From Thermoplasmatota archaeon (GTDB lineage: Archaea > Thermoplasmatota > Thermoplasmata > Halarchaeoplasmatales > Halarchaeoplasmataceae), in assembly GCA_018334835.1 (NCBI GenBank), contig JAGXLF010000009.1:1-36927 (forward strand): a DNA stretch of 36,927 bases, given 5' to 3'. The translations under genes and the position numbers were made by a program. Below are positions 14,932 through 23,100 of the stretch, in pieces. The first letter of the stretch is position 1. Each line of letters begins with the position of its first letter. The notes below the pieces were generated by a model. That model searched no databases and had not been told where the DNA came from. It saw nothing but the letters and a program-made list of their open reading frames with translations.

Positions 14932-15246
14932 TTGGAAATAATAGATTTGAATGAGATAAAGCCAGATGAAGAAAAGTTCAGCCCGAATATATTGATACAA
15001 CAGGATGAAGTCGAGGTGGTTTTACTGACTTTCAGTCCAGGTCAAGGTCTTAAAGAACACACGACTCCTGTCGACGTGTTCTTCTATGTGGTTGAAGGGA
15101 CCGCTGAGATACAGGTTGGAGATGAGATAAAACAGGTCGACGAGAAAAGCATAGTTTTGAGTCCCAAAGATATCCCCCATAATGTAAAGAACACCTCCGA
15201 TGAAGATGCAAAGATCCTGGTAGTAAAAACGCCCAAACCCAGATGA
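14932..15246 (+). CDS. Cupin-domain protein
   Basis: About 104 residues. A single cupin barrel: LLTFSPGQGLKEHTTPVDVF, YVVEGTAEIQVGDEIKQV, then LSPKDIPHNVKNTSDE. The EHT...D and PHNV residues are placed to bind a metal. I prefer a TTG start at 14932 because GGTG lies seven bases upstream, as it does for the TTG-start aminotransferase gene; GTG at 14923 would add three residues. Last gene of the regulator/Fe-S protein unit. Its last codons and the DNA just after them recur at 16731. Confidence 0.8.
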   Translation: MEIIDLNEIKPDEEKFSPNILIQQDEVEVVLLTFSPGQGLKEHTTPVDVFFYVVEGTAEIQVGDEIKQVDEKSIVLSPKDIPHNVKNTSDEDAKILVVKTPKPR

Positions 15247-15277
15247 GGTGATCAATCCCTTTTCATTGAGTCCTTCT

Positions 15278-15389
15278 TAACCACTAGTAAAAGTATAGGT
15301 GTCTTTAAAAGCTGAAGTCGGGATTTGAGCTTAAGTAAAAGATGTGACTAAACTTTGAAAGCCCATTTCCTGATAGGGGTTAGTGGTTA
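15278..15389. repeat. 9-bp inverted repeat around 94 bp
   Basis: TAACCACTA at 15278-15286 and TAGTGGTTA at 15381-15389 are exact inverted copies framing a non-coding spacer between the cupin and the GLUG gene. A shorter AAGCT/AGCTT pair lies inside. It could be a terminator-like structure or the remnant of a small element. Confidence 0.4.
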
Positions 15390-15427
15390 TAAAAATTATA
15401 AAAAAGAAGTGAGAAAGTGGTTTCCTT

Positions 15428-16603
15428 TTACTTCCCAGTTATATTTTGTCGTTTCTTATGGTAAAATGTTACGCAGATAATCACTGCCAATAGCAGGGAT
15501 GATGACGTAAAGCCAGGGATATTTATTTCCGGTGCCTCTACATCGTCTTCTACTGGATACGCATGTTTGACCTGTTCCTCTCTAGATAAATCCTGCAGGA
15601 TAGGGTATCCATCCTTATCAGCATCCACATCATCCTTTTCCACTGTCTCCCAAATAGCTTCGAAATCAAAGCTATCCATATTGTTTGGTGCGGCTTCTCC
15701 TGTCATCTCGTTGGTCTTAAGAGGCGTCCCTGGTCCGAGTTCACCATCGCTTGTATCTATTTCAGCAGTTCCGTTATCCCAATAAGAGTCTAACACCAAA
15801 CCATCGTTCCATCCTACGAGTCCGCCTTCTATTTGGCCGCCCACACCACCAGATGAATAGGATGTAGTGATTGTGCCTTTATCATTTTTTCCAACAAGTC
15901 CGCCTATCCAAAAGTATCCGCTCACTCCAGCGTTTGTATACGAGTTCTCCACGGTAGCTAGAGAGCCAGAATTGTGTCCAACGAGTCCACCTGCATTGCT
16001 GCCTCCACTAACTTTACCGGCTACAAACGATTTTGACACCGTGCCATTATTGTTCGCTCCCACGAGTCCGCCTATATGATAACTTTTCCCACTCACGTTA
16101 CCGACTGTAAACGATTTTGATACCGTGCCACCATAGTTCGTTCCTACTAATCCGCCTACACTTATTTTTCCCTTTACGTGGACATCTAAGAGTCCCAATT
16201 CGGTAACTTCTGATCCGTTTTCGATAGATCCAAAAAGCCCCACATGACTTGTTTCATTTCGGTCTATGTAAAGATCGCTTATCTTATACCCGTTCCCGTA
16301 GAAAGTGCCTGCAAAATTTTCTATCGGGTTCCAACCATCCTGAGTATCGACTAATTGATTGTAACCTGAAGTATCTTCATCCAGGTCTGCCATCAAAACG
16401 TAGACTCCACCTAAATCGTTTCTTACATCATCTAAGTCATTCCAGTCATTGACTTCTTGTGCAACTTGAGTTTCAATTTTTTCCTTTTCTTCTGCTGCAC
16501 TGACTCCGACCGCTACGATCAAGGCGTTCAACAAAAACAGACTTGTAATCACTAAAGTTAACAGTTTTCTATTCATTTTATCTTCCCTATCGAGTTTATC
16601 CAT
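15428..16603 (-). CDS. Secreted/anchored GLUG-repeat surface protein
   Basis: 391 residues. The N-terminus has a signal peptide (MNRKLLTLVITSLFLLNALI followed by a small-residue region ending VSAAEEK). From about residue 110 come at least five repeats starting GGLVGxN and ending in SGG- or VSG-like turns, typical of GLUG-motif adhesin/beta-solenoid domains. The C-terminus has IPGF, a hydrophobic stretch (SSSLLLAVIICVTFY) and HKKRQ, resembling archaeosortase-type PGF-CTERM signals or a plain membrane anchor. Likely a cell-surface protein. The start at 16603 has AGGAGG upstream. It is flanked by imperfect 50-bp direct repeats, which suggests a later arrival. Confidence 0.75.
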   Translation of the reverse strand: MDKLDREDKMNRKLLTLVITSLFLLNALIVAVGVSAAEEKEKIETQVAQEVNDWNDLDDVRNDLGGVYVLMADLDEDTSGYNQLVDTQDGWNPIENFAGTFYGNGYKISDLYIDRNETSHVGLFGSIENGSEVTELGLLDVHVKGKISVGGLVGTNYGGTVSKSFTVGNVSGKSYHIGGLVGANNNGTVSKSFVAGKVSGGSNAGGLVGHNSGSLATVENSYTNAGVSGYFWIGGLVGKNDKGTITTSYSSGGVGGQIEGGLVGWNDGLVLDSYWDNGTAEIDTSDGELGPGTPLKTNEMTGEAAPNNMDSFDFEAIWETVEKDDVDADKDGYPILQDLSREEQVKHAYPVEDDVEAPEINIPGFTSSSLLLAVIICVTFYHKKRQNITGK

Positions 16604-16730
16604 TATCTTTTAACCTCCTCTAAATTTATTTGCGATAAAAGGTTATAGATTTAGGATATATATATAACAATACTATGGCAATTTTTATGTAGTTAAAAAT
16701 AAGAGAATGATATTTTTAGCTATTCGATTA

Positions 16731-16774
16731 GCAAAGACCCTAGTAGTAAAAACATCTAGACCCAAATTAAAGAA
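16731..16774 (+). pseudogene. Remnant of a second cupin 3' end
   Basis: The frame here reads AKTLVVKTSRPK, against AKILVVKTPKPR at the end of the intact cupin at 14932. At the DNA level 38 of 50 positions match 15208-15257 without gaps, by my count. The stop codon is lost and no upstream cupin sequence is recognisable. It abuts the 3' end of the HxlR gene. Confidence 0.5.
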
Positions 16775-17110
16775 TCAATCTCTTTCGTTGACCCATTCCA
16801 CAAGAGGTTTCAGCCTGTCATGTAGTTCCTTTCCATCTACTGTGAGAGTATAGCTGACTTTTGGAGGAGCAGATTCCTCTACATTCCTGTTCACTAAACC
16901 TTCTTCTCCCAATTCTTTCAATCTATCCGACAAAGACTTCGGACTTATACCGTTTAAAGTCCTCTGAAGTTCGTTGAATCTGTATCCTTCTTCATTTTCA
17001 CCTAAGTGACTGATTATGCAGATTGCCCACTTCTTTGATACGGTATCAATGATCCCTTCTACAGGGCACAGACATGTCTTTTCACAGCATTCCTCTTCTT
17101 TTTCCACCAT
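16775..17110 (-). CDS. HxlR-family transcriptional regulator
   Basis: 111 residues from ATG 17110, preceded by GGTGAGG; ATG 17122 is possible but lies over that site. Winged helix of HxlR type: CPVEGIIDTVSKKWAICIIS, RFNELQRTLNGISPKSLSDR, LKELGEEGLVNRNV, and a wing with PPKVSYTLTVDG. The N-terminal CCEKTCLCP, four Cys in nine residues, could sense thiol stress or bind metal. It is divergent from an ArsR-like gene, with a palindrome in between. Confidence 0.85.
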   Translation of the reverse strand: MVEKEEECCEKTCLCPVEGIIDTVSKKWAICIISHLGENEEGYRFNELQRTLNGISPKSLSDRLKELGEEGLVNRNVEESAPPKVSYTLTVDGKELHDRLKPLVEWVNERD

Positions 17111-17152
17111 TGACCTCACCATTCCCTATTAGATATCAGAAGCGGGTACTTA

Positions 17153-17171
17153 TACTTTATTATTTAAAGTA
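17153..17171. promoter_or_regulatory. Palindrome TACTTTA-N5-TAAAGTA
   Basis: Perfect 7-bp arms lie in the divergent promoter between the HxlR and ArsR-like genes, about 43 bp upstream of the HxlR start. It is a probable HxlR or ArsR operator. The arms resemble those of the 8158 and 13400 sites, but the spacer is 5 rather than 7 bp. Another repeat, ATCAG-TTTTTT-CTGAT, is near 17218-17233. Confidence 0.5.
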
Positions 17172-17284
17172 AGATTATTTAATATATCAAAATACTTATC
17201 CTTAAGATCACTTAAAGATCAGTTTTTTCTGATTTTCAGACAGAAGATTTAATTATAATCCATTTTTTAGGTTTGATTGTAGAC

Positions 17285-17878
17285 ATGAATAGCGATGTCA
17301 AAGTTGTTCGGGACCCTGACGATGTAAAAATCGCTATCGAAGATACTAGGAGCGATATCCTCTCTCTCCTCAGGGTTAACGACATGACCATAACCCAGAT
17401 AGCAGAGAATCTGAACAAGGATCACTCAACTATCTACCGACACATAAAGAAACTCCAGGAAGCAGGATATGTGAAAGAGATATCTCAGATGAAAGACAAT
17501 CACATACCTAAAAAGGTGTATACTCGCACTGCAGACGCTTTTTTACTCTCCCCTACTTCGATCGACGGAGGCGAACCTTCAGAACTGATGATGGATTGGG
17601 AAATAGAGAATGCTAGGAAGATATTAGAGCTCTTGGAGATAATGGGTTATTCCGTAGATGCCGATGAAGAAGAGATGGTTGACATATTATCGAAGATATT
17701 CGTAGAGTTGAAAGAAAAAGTCTCGAAACCGATCGAAGAGGCTGAAGATGAGATAGGAGAACTTAGTTTCCCGCTTTTGATGAGATTTGAACTTTTGATG
17801 TTCCTTTTAGAAAAAAGGAAAAGCGAAGACATAGAAGAGAAATTCGAAAAATTGTTGACCAAGCTCGATATCGATTAG
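17285..17878 (+). CDS. ArsR-like winged-helix regulator
   Basis: About 197 residues from ATG 17285; a TATA element (TTTAATTATAATCC, about 17249-17262) predicts a start of transcription close to the ATG, so the mRNA may be leaderless. Winged helix at about 20-75: TRSDILSLLRVNDMTITQIA, DHSTIYRHIKKLQEAGYVKE, PKKVYTRTADA. The C-terminal half is an acidic helical region (LELLEIMGYSVDADEEEMVD) probably for dimerisation. No metal-binding cysteines. Target unknown; the hydrogenase genes are downstream but on the other strand. Confidence 0.8.
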   Translation: MNSDVKVVRDPDDVKIAIEDTRSDILSLLRVNDMTITQIAENLNKDHSTIYRHIKKLQEAGYVKEISQMKDNHIPKKVYTRTADAFLLSPTSIDGGEPSELMMDWEIENARKILELLEIMGYSVDADEEEMVDILSKIFVELKEKVSKPIEEAEDEIGELSFPLLMRFELLMFLLEKRKSEDIEEKFEKLLTKLDID

Positions 17879-17991
17879 AATAGACATACCACTATGGAAT
17901 TTCTAAGTACCTTTTCTAGAGCTGTAAAAGGAAAAATAAGAAAAACTAAGGTTTGAAAGGTGTTTAAGTTTCCCTGAAGTTTCGTCAATTT

Positions 17992-19302
17992 TCAATCGAT
18001 GAATTTGATATTCAAGTCGTGGGTCGAACACGAGATACAGGGATCATAGGCTCTAACAAGCATTGATAGCTGCTTCTCTACCTCTTCTTCAGGCTTTGAG
18101 ATGATATCGGGGACCATCTTTTCCATATCCAGCTGTATGTTTCCGTGGTTCTGATTAGTCGGTATCACACAATTCGCCTCGGTGCACTTACCATCTTTGT
18201 CGTAAGTATAGTCATGGAACAATATGCCTCTAGGGACTTCTACTGCCCCTATACCTCTACCAGCTTTTGGTTCAATATCCGGTGAATTGTATTCTTCCTG
18301 TTCTTCTAGACCTTCATCGAGTAGTTCCTCTATTAATCTGATGGAATCCTCGACGCTATGAACTACCTCAACAACTTGAGCAATAGTATTCATGAATGGA
18401 TTACACACCAGCGGATCGAAATCGAATTTTTCCGCGATATCTTTAGCCATCGGGCTTAACTGGCCATAATTGTTGTTAAGTCTTGCTAGAGCACCCACCA
18501 TATATGATTCGCGATTATTTTTAGTGTACTTAGCGGTAGACTGGGGCACCGTGTACTCATTAGTTATCTCTAGATACTCTTCTACTGGAGTTCTTCCAGT
18601 GTCAGAAGAACAGATGTCTCCATCATAGAGTGCAAATTCATCTTCATGAGTCAAAGAGATATATTCTGTCTCTCTCTCAAAAGCTGGAATCTTTGATTCT
18701 AGATCGTTCAACAGATTTGCCACGGCGGTCAAGTCATTGAATGAACCTTCAAGTTTGTTCTTCAGTTCCATAAGCTCATTTTCTGTTGGAATCTTTGAAA
18801 AACCCCCGGGGATCAACCTCTGTGGATGGGTGGTCCTACCAGTGATCACATCGGACATTTCATTCGCCAATCGATGAAGTCTAATTACTGTTTTGACCTC
18901 TTCTTCGTGAGTTTCTGTAAGGGGAACGACAGACTTAGAATCCATCAGATCAGGAAGTGCAAGATAGCCAACATGCAACACATGGCTCTGCATGTTCTCC
19001 CCGTGAAGAGCGAGCTTTCTAAGCTTTTTATCCTGCTCGGACACATCGATATCCATCGCATCTTCCGTGGCTTTCAGTGAAGCCAAAGTATGACCTATAG
19101 AACAGATCCCACATATCCTTGAAGTGACGTGGTGGAGTTCTGTCCAATCTCTATCTACAACTAATGATTCAAAAAATCTTGGGGCTTCCACGACCTGCCA
19201 TTCGCACTTCTCTATCTTTCCATTTCTGGCATTCACTTCTATATTACCGTGACCTTCAACTCTTGTCAAATATTCAACATCTATATCTACATCTTCACTC
19301 AT
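17992..19302 (-). CDS. hydA: Group 3b [NiFe] hydrogenase large subunit
   Basis: About 436 residues from ATG 19302 (AGGAGGCGAG upstream, 8-bp overlap with hydD). It holds the Ni-Fe site: RICGICSIGH near residue 60 and DPCISCSTHD at the C-terminus. A short tail, DLNIKFID, follows the last His and would be removed by a maturation protease, whose gene is not in the window. With hydB, hydG and hydD it forms a soluble NADP(H)-linked hydrogenase (Pyrococcus sulfhydrogenase type), which can consume or evolve H2 and often reduces sulfur. Gene order B-G-D-A matches Pyrococcus. Confidence 0.93.
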   Translation of the reverse strand: MSEDVDIDVEYLTRVEGHGNIEVNARNGKIEKCEWQVVEAPRFFESLVVDRDWTELHHVTSRICGICSIGHTLASLKATEDAMDIDVSEQDKKLRKLALHGENMQSHVLHVGYLALPDLMDSKSVVPLTETHEEEVKTVIRLHRLANEMSDVITGRTTHPQRLIPGGFSKIPTENELMELKNKLEGSFNDLTAVANLLNDLESKIPAFERETEYISLTHEDEFALYDGDICSSDTGRTPVEEYLEITNEYTVPQSTAKYTKNNRESYMVGALARLNNNYGQLSPMAKDIAEKFDFDPLVCNPFMNTIAQVVEVVHSVEDSIRLIEELLDEGLEEQEEYNSPDIEPKAGRGIGAVEVPRGILFHDYTYDKDGKCTEANCVIPTNQNHGNIQLDMEKMVPDIISKPEEEVEKQLSMLVRAYDPCISCSTHDLNIKFID

Positions 19303-20059
19303 CTTCTCTCGCCTCCTTCTGCCAGGTGAAATAGAGGTCAAATTTTTTCATGACCTCTTCAGCGGTCAATCCATATTCTTCTAGGACTTCTTCATGAGCC
19401 TCTTCGTTCGGATTGTCTATCATACCTCTGCATCCCCAACAGATAGTACCTTCATTGACACAGCAGGAATCGCATCCAGCTCTTGTCACTGGTCCGACAC
19501 AAAACTCGTCTCTTTCAAATGCGCATACGTTCTCGTTCAGTTTACATTCCACACAGACGGGATAATCCGGTATATTGGGTTCTCTACCCATCACGATAGA
19601 TTGAACTACATGTAGGAATTCCTCTCTATCTATAGGGCAACCGTGGACTTCATAATCTACGTCAACTACGGCCTTCGCGGGTTTGGCTTTTTCCCAAGCC
19701 TCGTAATGTTCTCTTTCGTCTCCATAAACTCTTTCCTGAACTTTTTCGAAATCCTGTGCATTCCTTATCGAGTTTATACCTCCAATAGTCGCGCATGCCC
19801 CGATAGCTACAACGATGTCGGCATTATTTCTTATCTCCTTCAACCTTTCTTCAGCGTGTGAATCCGTTATGGATCCTTCGATAAACGCGACGTCATAGTC
19901 ATCACTGTGTTCCGTCATAACCTCTCTAAAGCTTACGAGTTCCACTATATTCAGCAAGTCCAAAATTTTCTCTTCTAAATTAGCGACCTGTAATTGATCA
20001 CCTTCACATCCTGCGAAATCGAAGAATGCGGCTTTAGGTCTTTCTTCAGGTTTCATCAT
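19295..20059 (-). CDS. hydD: Group 3b [NiFe] hydrogenase small subunit
   Basis: 254 residues. Fe-S electron-relay subunit paired with HydA. The proximal-cluster ligands lie in FAGCEGDQ, GACATIGG and VHGCPID. The C-terminal half adds CVECKLNENVC, CVGPVTRAGCDSCC and TICWGCRG for further clusters. No twin-arginine signal, consistent with a cytosolic enzyme. The two adjacent ATGs (20059, 20056) overlap the hydG stop and follow GAGGAGGCG. The ending ATGAGTGA overlaps the hydA start, so translation is coupled. Confidence 0.92.
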   Translation of the reverse strand: MMKPEERPKAAFFDFAGCEGDQLQVANLEEKILDLLNIVELVSFREVMTEHSDDYDVAFIEGSITDSHAEERLKEIRNNADIVVAIGACATIGGINSIRNAQDFEKVQERVYGDEREHYEAWEKAKPAKAVVDVDYEVHGCPIDREEFLHVVQSIVMGREPNIPDYPVCVECKLNENVCAFERDEFCVGPVTRAGCDSCCVNEGTICWGCRGMIDNPNEEAHEEVLEEYGLTAEEVMKKFDLYFTWQKEAREDE

Positions 20060-20904
20060 AACGCCTCCTCAAAATCTTTTATGTTGTCATAATTGAAAAC
20101 AGGTCCATCCTGGCAGACGTATAACTCTTCTTTCTCACCGTTTATCTGGCAGTGACCACATTTGCCTACGCCGCATTTCATCCTCCTCTCTAAAGAAAGA
20201 TATATCCTCTCGTCAGGTACTTTCTTCTCCTTCAGTTCCTGCAGCACGAATCTATACATAATAGGAGGACCGCATACAACCGTATAACTGTTATCTAGAT
20301 CGATATCTATCCCTGGAATCAGAGTTGTGATCACACCCACGTTTCCTTCCCAGCAAACATCATCTGGGCACTCGTCCACAGTCTCCCTATAATCTATATT
20401 GTTCATATCTCTCCATTCTTCAACTTCGTCTTCATATAGGAGTTCACACGGCTTTCTACATCCATACAGTATCTTGATGTCTTCAAATTCTTCCCTATTA
20501 TCCAGCGAGTAGTTGATCAGTGACCGCAGAGGTGCTATACCGAGACCTCCAGCAATAAAGATCACGTCATGTCCTCTCAATTCTTCTACAGGGAATCCTT
20601 CGCCATAAGGCCCTCTAATGCCTATCTTATCCCCTTCTTTGAGGTTATGGATCACATTGGTGACATTGCCAACTTTTCTTATACATAACTCGAAACTGTT
20701 TCCTTCCTTAGTAGGTGACGAACTTATAGATATAGGGGCTTCACCCACTCCTGGGACTGAGACCTCGACGAATTGTCCGGGATCATGACCCAATTGCTCG
20801 CCACTGTCCAACTCTATCTCAAACAGCTTTTCCCTTTCGGCCATCTTCTCTACACTCAATATCGTGGCATTTTCAGGTAGATAGGGTGAATCTTTTTTAT
20901 TCAT
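20056..20904 (-). CDS. hydG: Hydrogenase FAD/NAD(P)-binding subunit
   Basis: About 282 residues from ATG 20904 (GGAGTGAT upstream; GTG 20913 is the alternative). Ferredoxin-NADP reductase fold: flavin-binding GPYGEGFP, nucleotide-binding FIAGGLGIAPLRSL and VVCGPPIMYRF, then a [2Fe-2S] loop CGVGKCGHCQI with a fourth Cys in YVCQDGP. It exchanges electrons between NAD(P)H and the hydrogenase clusters. It overlaps hydB by 8 bp and hydD by 4 bp. Confidence 0.92.
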   Translation of the reverse strand: MNKKDSPYLPENATILSVEKMAEREKLFEIELDSGEQLGHDPGQFVEVSVPGVGEAPISISSSPTKEGNSFELCIRKVGNVTNVIHNLKEGDKIGIRGPYGEGFPVEELRGHDVIFIAGGLGIAPLRSLINYSLDNREEFEDIKILYGCRKPCELLYEDEVEEWRDMNNIDYRETVDECPDDVCWEGNVGVITTLIPGIDIDLDNSYTVVCGPPIMYRFVLQELKEKKVPDERIYLSLERRMKCGVGKCGHCQINGEKEELYVCQDGPVFNYDNIKDFEEAL

Positions 20905-21937
20905 CTTTATCACTCCATAATTTATTGAAGATATCAGTTGGATCCGCTATATCTGGAACACACTGAGACGAGCATCTCCCGCAGCCAACGCAGGCGATGT
21001 CTCCGAATCTATTATAGAGATATCTGCCTTTTCTCATGTATCTATGCCTGTACCTCTCGGCTCTCTCTTCTCTAAAGTTCTCCCCTCCTGCCACCTCTGC
21101 AAATGCTTCCAACATGCAGCCGTCCCACTGTCTCATCCTTTCTCCCTCTTCCAGCGAGATATCGCTAAAATCCTGAACATCGAAACAATAACAGGTCGGA
21201 CAGACGATATTACATGTTCCACAACTGTAACAGTCCTCTGCGTTTTCCTCCCAAAAATCCTCATCACCGTAATTCTCTGCAAGAAGCCAGGGCAAGTTTT
21301 GTGGTGAGAAATCCAGTTCCTTTTCAAATCCGTTCTGGATATTCTCCTCGATATTTTCAACTTCTTCCACTTCTTCTGGTTCTGCATCTCTCATCTCCAA
21401 AGATTCTCTTTCTAAAAGCTCTCTGCCTTTTGAAGTACCTATCTCGACCGCGTATCTGTCTCCTAGGTCTGTCAACATCAGATCGTATCCATCTTCGATG
21501 GTGGCGGTGCCCATGCTTCCTGCAAAGGACCATTCAGAAATCTGCTTCATATTGACACCGATCAAAACCGATTTCTCTCTTTTCTCTAAGTAATTATCGT
21601 CTTCTGGAGAATCAGCAAAAACCTTATCCATCTGTTTTATGGCTTCAAGATCATAAGGATGTATACCGATGATTATTCGAGGAACAACTTCATTGACTGC
21701 CTCCATCTCGATTCCTTCCCTAGTTTCATATTCAACCAAGGTTTCCCTTTGTGGCATGAAATACTTTTTCGGCGGTAGTATCGTTACGTCGTAATCCAAT
21801 TCTAGTTCTTCCGCATTCTCAAGTTTGTCGAACACATATTTGGAATCTTTTGATTTTACACCCACTACCTCTTTCTCGTTGTTTGCGATGAGTTCGTCAA
21901 CAAAATTTTCAAGATCCTCTTTTTTTATCACTTTCAT
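20897..21937 (-). CDS. hydB: Hydrogenase 4Fe-4S subunit
   Basis: About 346 residues from ATG 21937 (MKVIKKEDL). The longer frame to 21976 would begin upstream of the predicted transcription start and is rejected. The N-terminal two thirds match the anaerobic sulfite reductase A/HydB fold with few cysteines. The C-terminal third has two [4Fe-4S] motifs: CYSCGTCNIVCPTCYC and CVGCGRCSSQCVPDI. It links the flavin subunit to other acceptors and is first in the operon hydBGDA. Confidence 0.92.
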   Translation of the reverse strand: MKVIKKEDLENFVDELIANNEKEVVGVKSKDSKYVFDKLENAEELELDYDVTILPPKKYFMPQRETLVEYETREGIEMEAVNEVVPRIIIGIHPYDLEAIKQMDKVFADSPEDDNYLEKREKSVLIGVNMKQISEWSFAGSMGTATIEDGYDLMLTDLGDRYAVEIGTSKGRELLERESLEMRDAEPEEVEEVENIEENIQNGFEKELDFSPQNLPWLLAENYGDEDFWEENAEDCYSCGTCNIVCPTCYCFDVQDFSDISLEEGERMRQWDGCMLEAFAEVAGGENFREERAERYRHRYMRKGRYLYNRFGDIACVGCGRCSSQCVPDIADPTDIFNKLWSDKDE

Positions 21938-21964
21938 ATATCTCAACTCACTCTTGCGACCTTC

Positions 21965-21996
21965 TACTAGGGGCAATTAGAACGCATTTTTAAAAC
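21965..21996 (-). promoter_or_regulatory. Promoter of the hydBGDA operon
   Basis: On the minus strand GTTTTAAAAATG (about 21985-21996) is a TATA element. A start about 25 bp on, near 21965, would leave a leader of roughly 28 nt before ATG 21937. The upstream part of the 221-bp gap (to 22158) is otherwise featureless apart from a T-rich terminator for the prenyltransferase gene. Confidence 0.5.
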
Positions 21997-22099
21997 TTTC
22001 GTTGTTTTTTGATAGATTCTACCCAAAGTCTGAGAGGTCGTTATTGAACAGAGAAGCCGTGATTAAAATTTGTATGATATTATTGAATACGAAGTTGTC

Positions 22100-22112
22100 A
22101 AGGAAAAAAAAG
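22100..22112 (-). terminator. T-rich terminator after the prenyltransferase gene
   Basis: The plus-strand run GGAAAAAAAAGAATT reads as a long T tract on the minus strand about 50 bp after the prenyltransferase stop, ahead of the hydrogenase promoter. Confidence 0.45.
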
Positions 22113-22158
22113 AATTTAAGGGAAGACTGCCTTGCAGACCAAAAAAATTGATATTCTT

Positions 22159-22941
22159 TCATTCACCCTTCCGCCTGTGCCTGTTCTGATAGGACCTTAT
22201 AGCTCTCAAAAAATCTATCTTCCTGAACCCGGGCCAATACACGTCCGTAAAATAGAGTTCCGAATAGGCCGATTGCCAAAGTAAAAAGTTGGAGATCCTC
22301 TCTTCTCCACTGGTTCTTAGGATGAGATCAGGATCTGGAAAATTAGAAGTGTACAAGCTCTCTGCGAACACTTTCTCGTCGATATCCTTGATGTTTAGCC
22401 TACCTTCTTTAACATCTTTTGCTATCTTCTGTATTCCTTGTATGATCTCCTCTCTCCCTCCATAGCCCACAGCTACATTGAAAAAATAATTGTCGTAATC
22501 TTTTGTCTTTTTTTCGGCATACTTTATCGAATCCTTGACCTCTCTTGGCAATTTTTGTATATCACCTATAGCGTTTATCTTAATTTCGTTTTCGTGGATC
22601 CTATCGTCTTCAGCCGCCCTTTTGAACTCTTTATTAAAAAGATCCATCAAGTGCTGGACTTCGTTAGAATCACGTTTGAAGTTTTCTGTAGAAAAGGCAT
22701 AAACAGTCAATATTTTTATACCTATCTCTATACACCATTCTAACATATCATCTAATTTTTCTTTACCTTTAGTGTGACCCGACTCCTTTTCGAGACCAAG
22801 CTGCCTTGCAAATCTACGGTTACCATCCATTATAACCGCCACGTGAGTCGGCAAATCTTTTCCGTCCTTTATCTCTTTGAGCAATTTTTTTTCATAAGCC
22901 TGATATGCCGTGTCAGATATGGTCTTGGAGATCTCACTAAT
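22159..22941 (-). CDS. uppS: cis-Prenyltransferase (undecaprenyl-PP synthase type)
   Basis: Makes long-chain polyprenyl diphosphate for glycan lipid carriers by condensing isopentenyl units. Motifs: HVAVIMDGNRRFAR (catalytic Asp and diphosphate loop), ILTVYAFSTENF, and PDLILRTSGEERISNFLLWQ. The first canonical start is TTG 22884 (241 residues). Family-like sequence continues in frame upstream (ISKTISDTAYQAYEKKLL), with no ATG, GTG or TTG before the stop, but an ATT at 22941 has GGTGA six bases upstream and a TATA box further up. I therefore annotate an ATT start and 260 residues. The alternative is a TTG start with poor ribosome site. Confidence 0.85.
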   Translation of the reverse strand: MSEISKTISDTAYQAYEKKLLKEIKDGKDLPTHVAVIMDGNRRFARQLGLEKESGHTKGKEKLDDMLEWCIEIGIKILTVYAFSTENFKRDSNEVQHLMDLFNKEFKRAAEDDRIHENEIKINAIGDIQKLPREVKDSIKYAEKKTKDYDNYFFNVAVGYGGREEIIQGIQKIAKDVKEGRLNIKDIDEKVFAESLYTSNFPDPDLILRTSGEERISNFLLWQSAYSELYFTDVYWPGFRKIDFLRAIRSYQNRHRRKGE

Positions 22942-23100
22942 CGCTAGTCACCAAACTAAAATTAGAGTCAAATCCTATAAAAAGATATTGGATGATTAGC
23001 TTAGGATCTAGTAGATATTAAGCGGTAAAGAAGCGGTTCCTTCTTAAAAACATCATAACCATTATATACAGATAGTATTATGGGAAACCAGGTGGTGTAA
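22942..23100. promoter_or_regulatory. Divergent prenyltransferase/aminotransferase promoters
   Basis: Minus strand: CTTTTTATAG near 22977-22986 is the TATA box for the prenyltransferase gene. Plus strand: ATTATATACA at 23061-23070 is the TATA box for the aminotransferase gene, followed by GGTGGTG just before its TTG start. Confidence 0.5.

Noticed and set aside
20897-21976. HydB beginning at 21976
   Set aside because: The predicted transcription start lies near 21965, downstream of that codon; ATG 21937 fits better.
22985-23040. Short direct repeat AAGCGGT before the aminotransferase gene
   Set aside because: Two 7-bp copies 4 bp apart are too short to separate from chance and do not line up with the TATA box.
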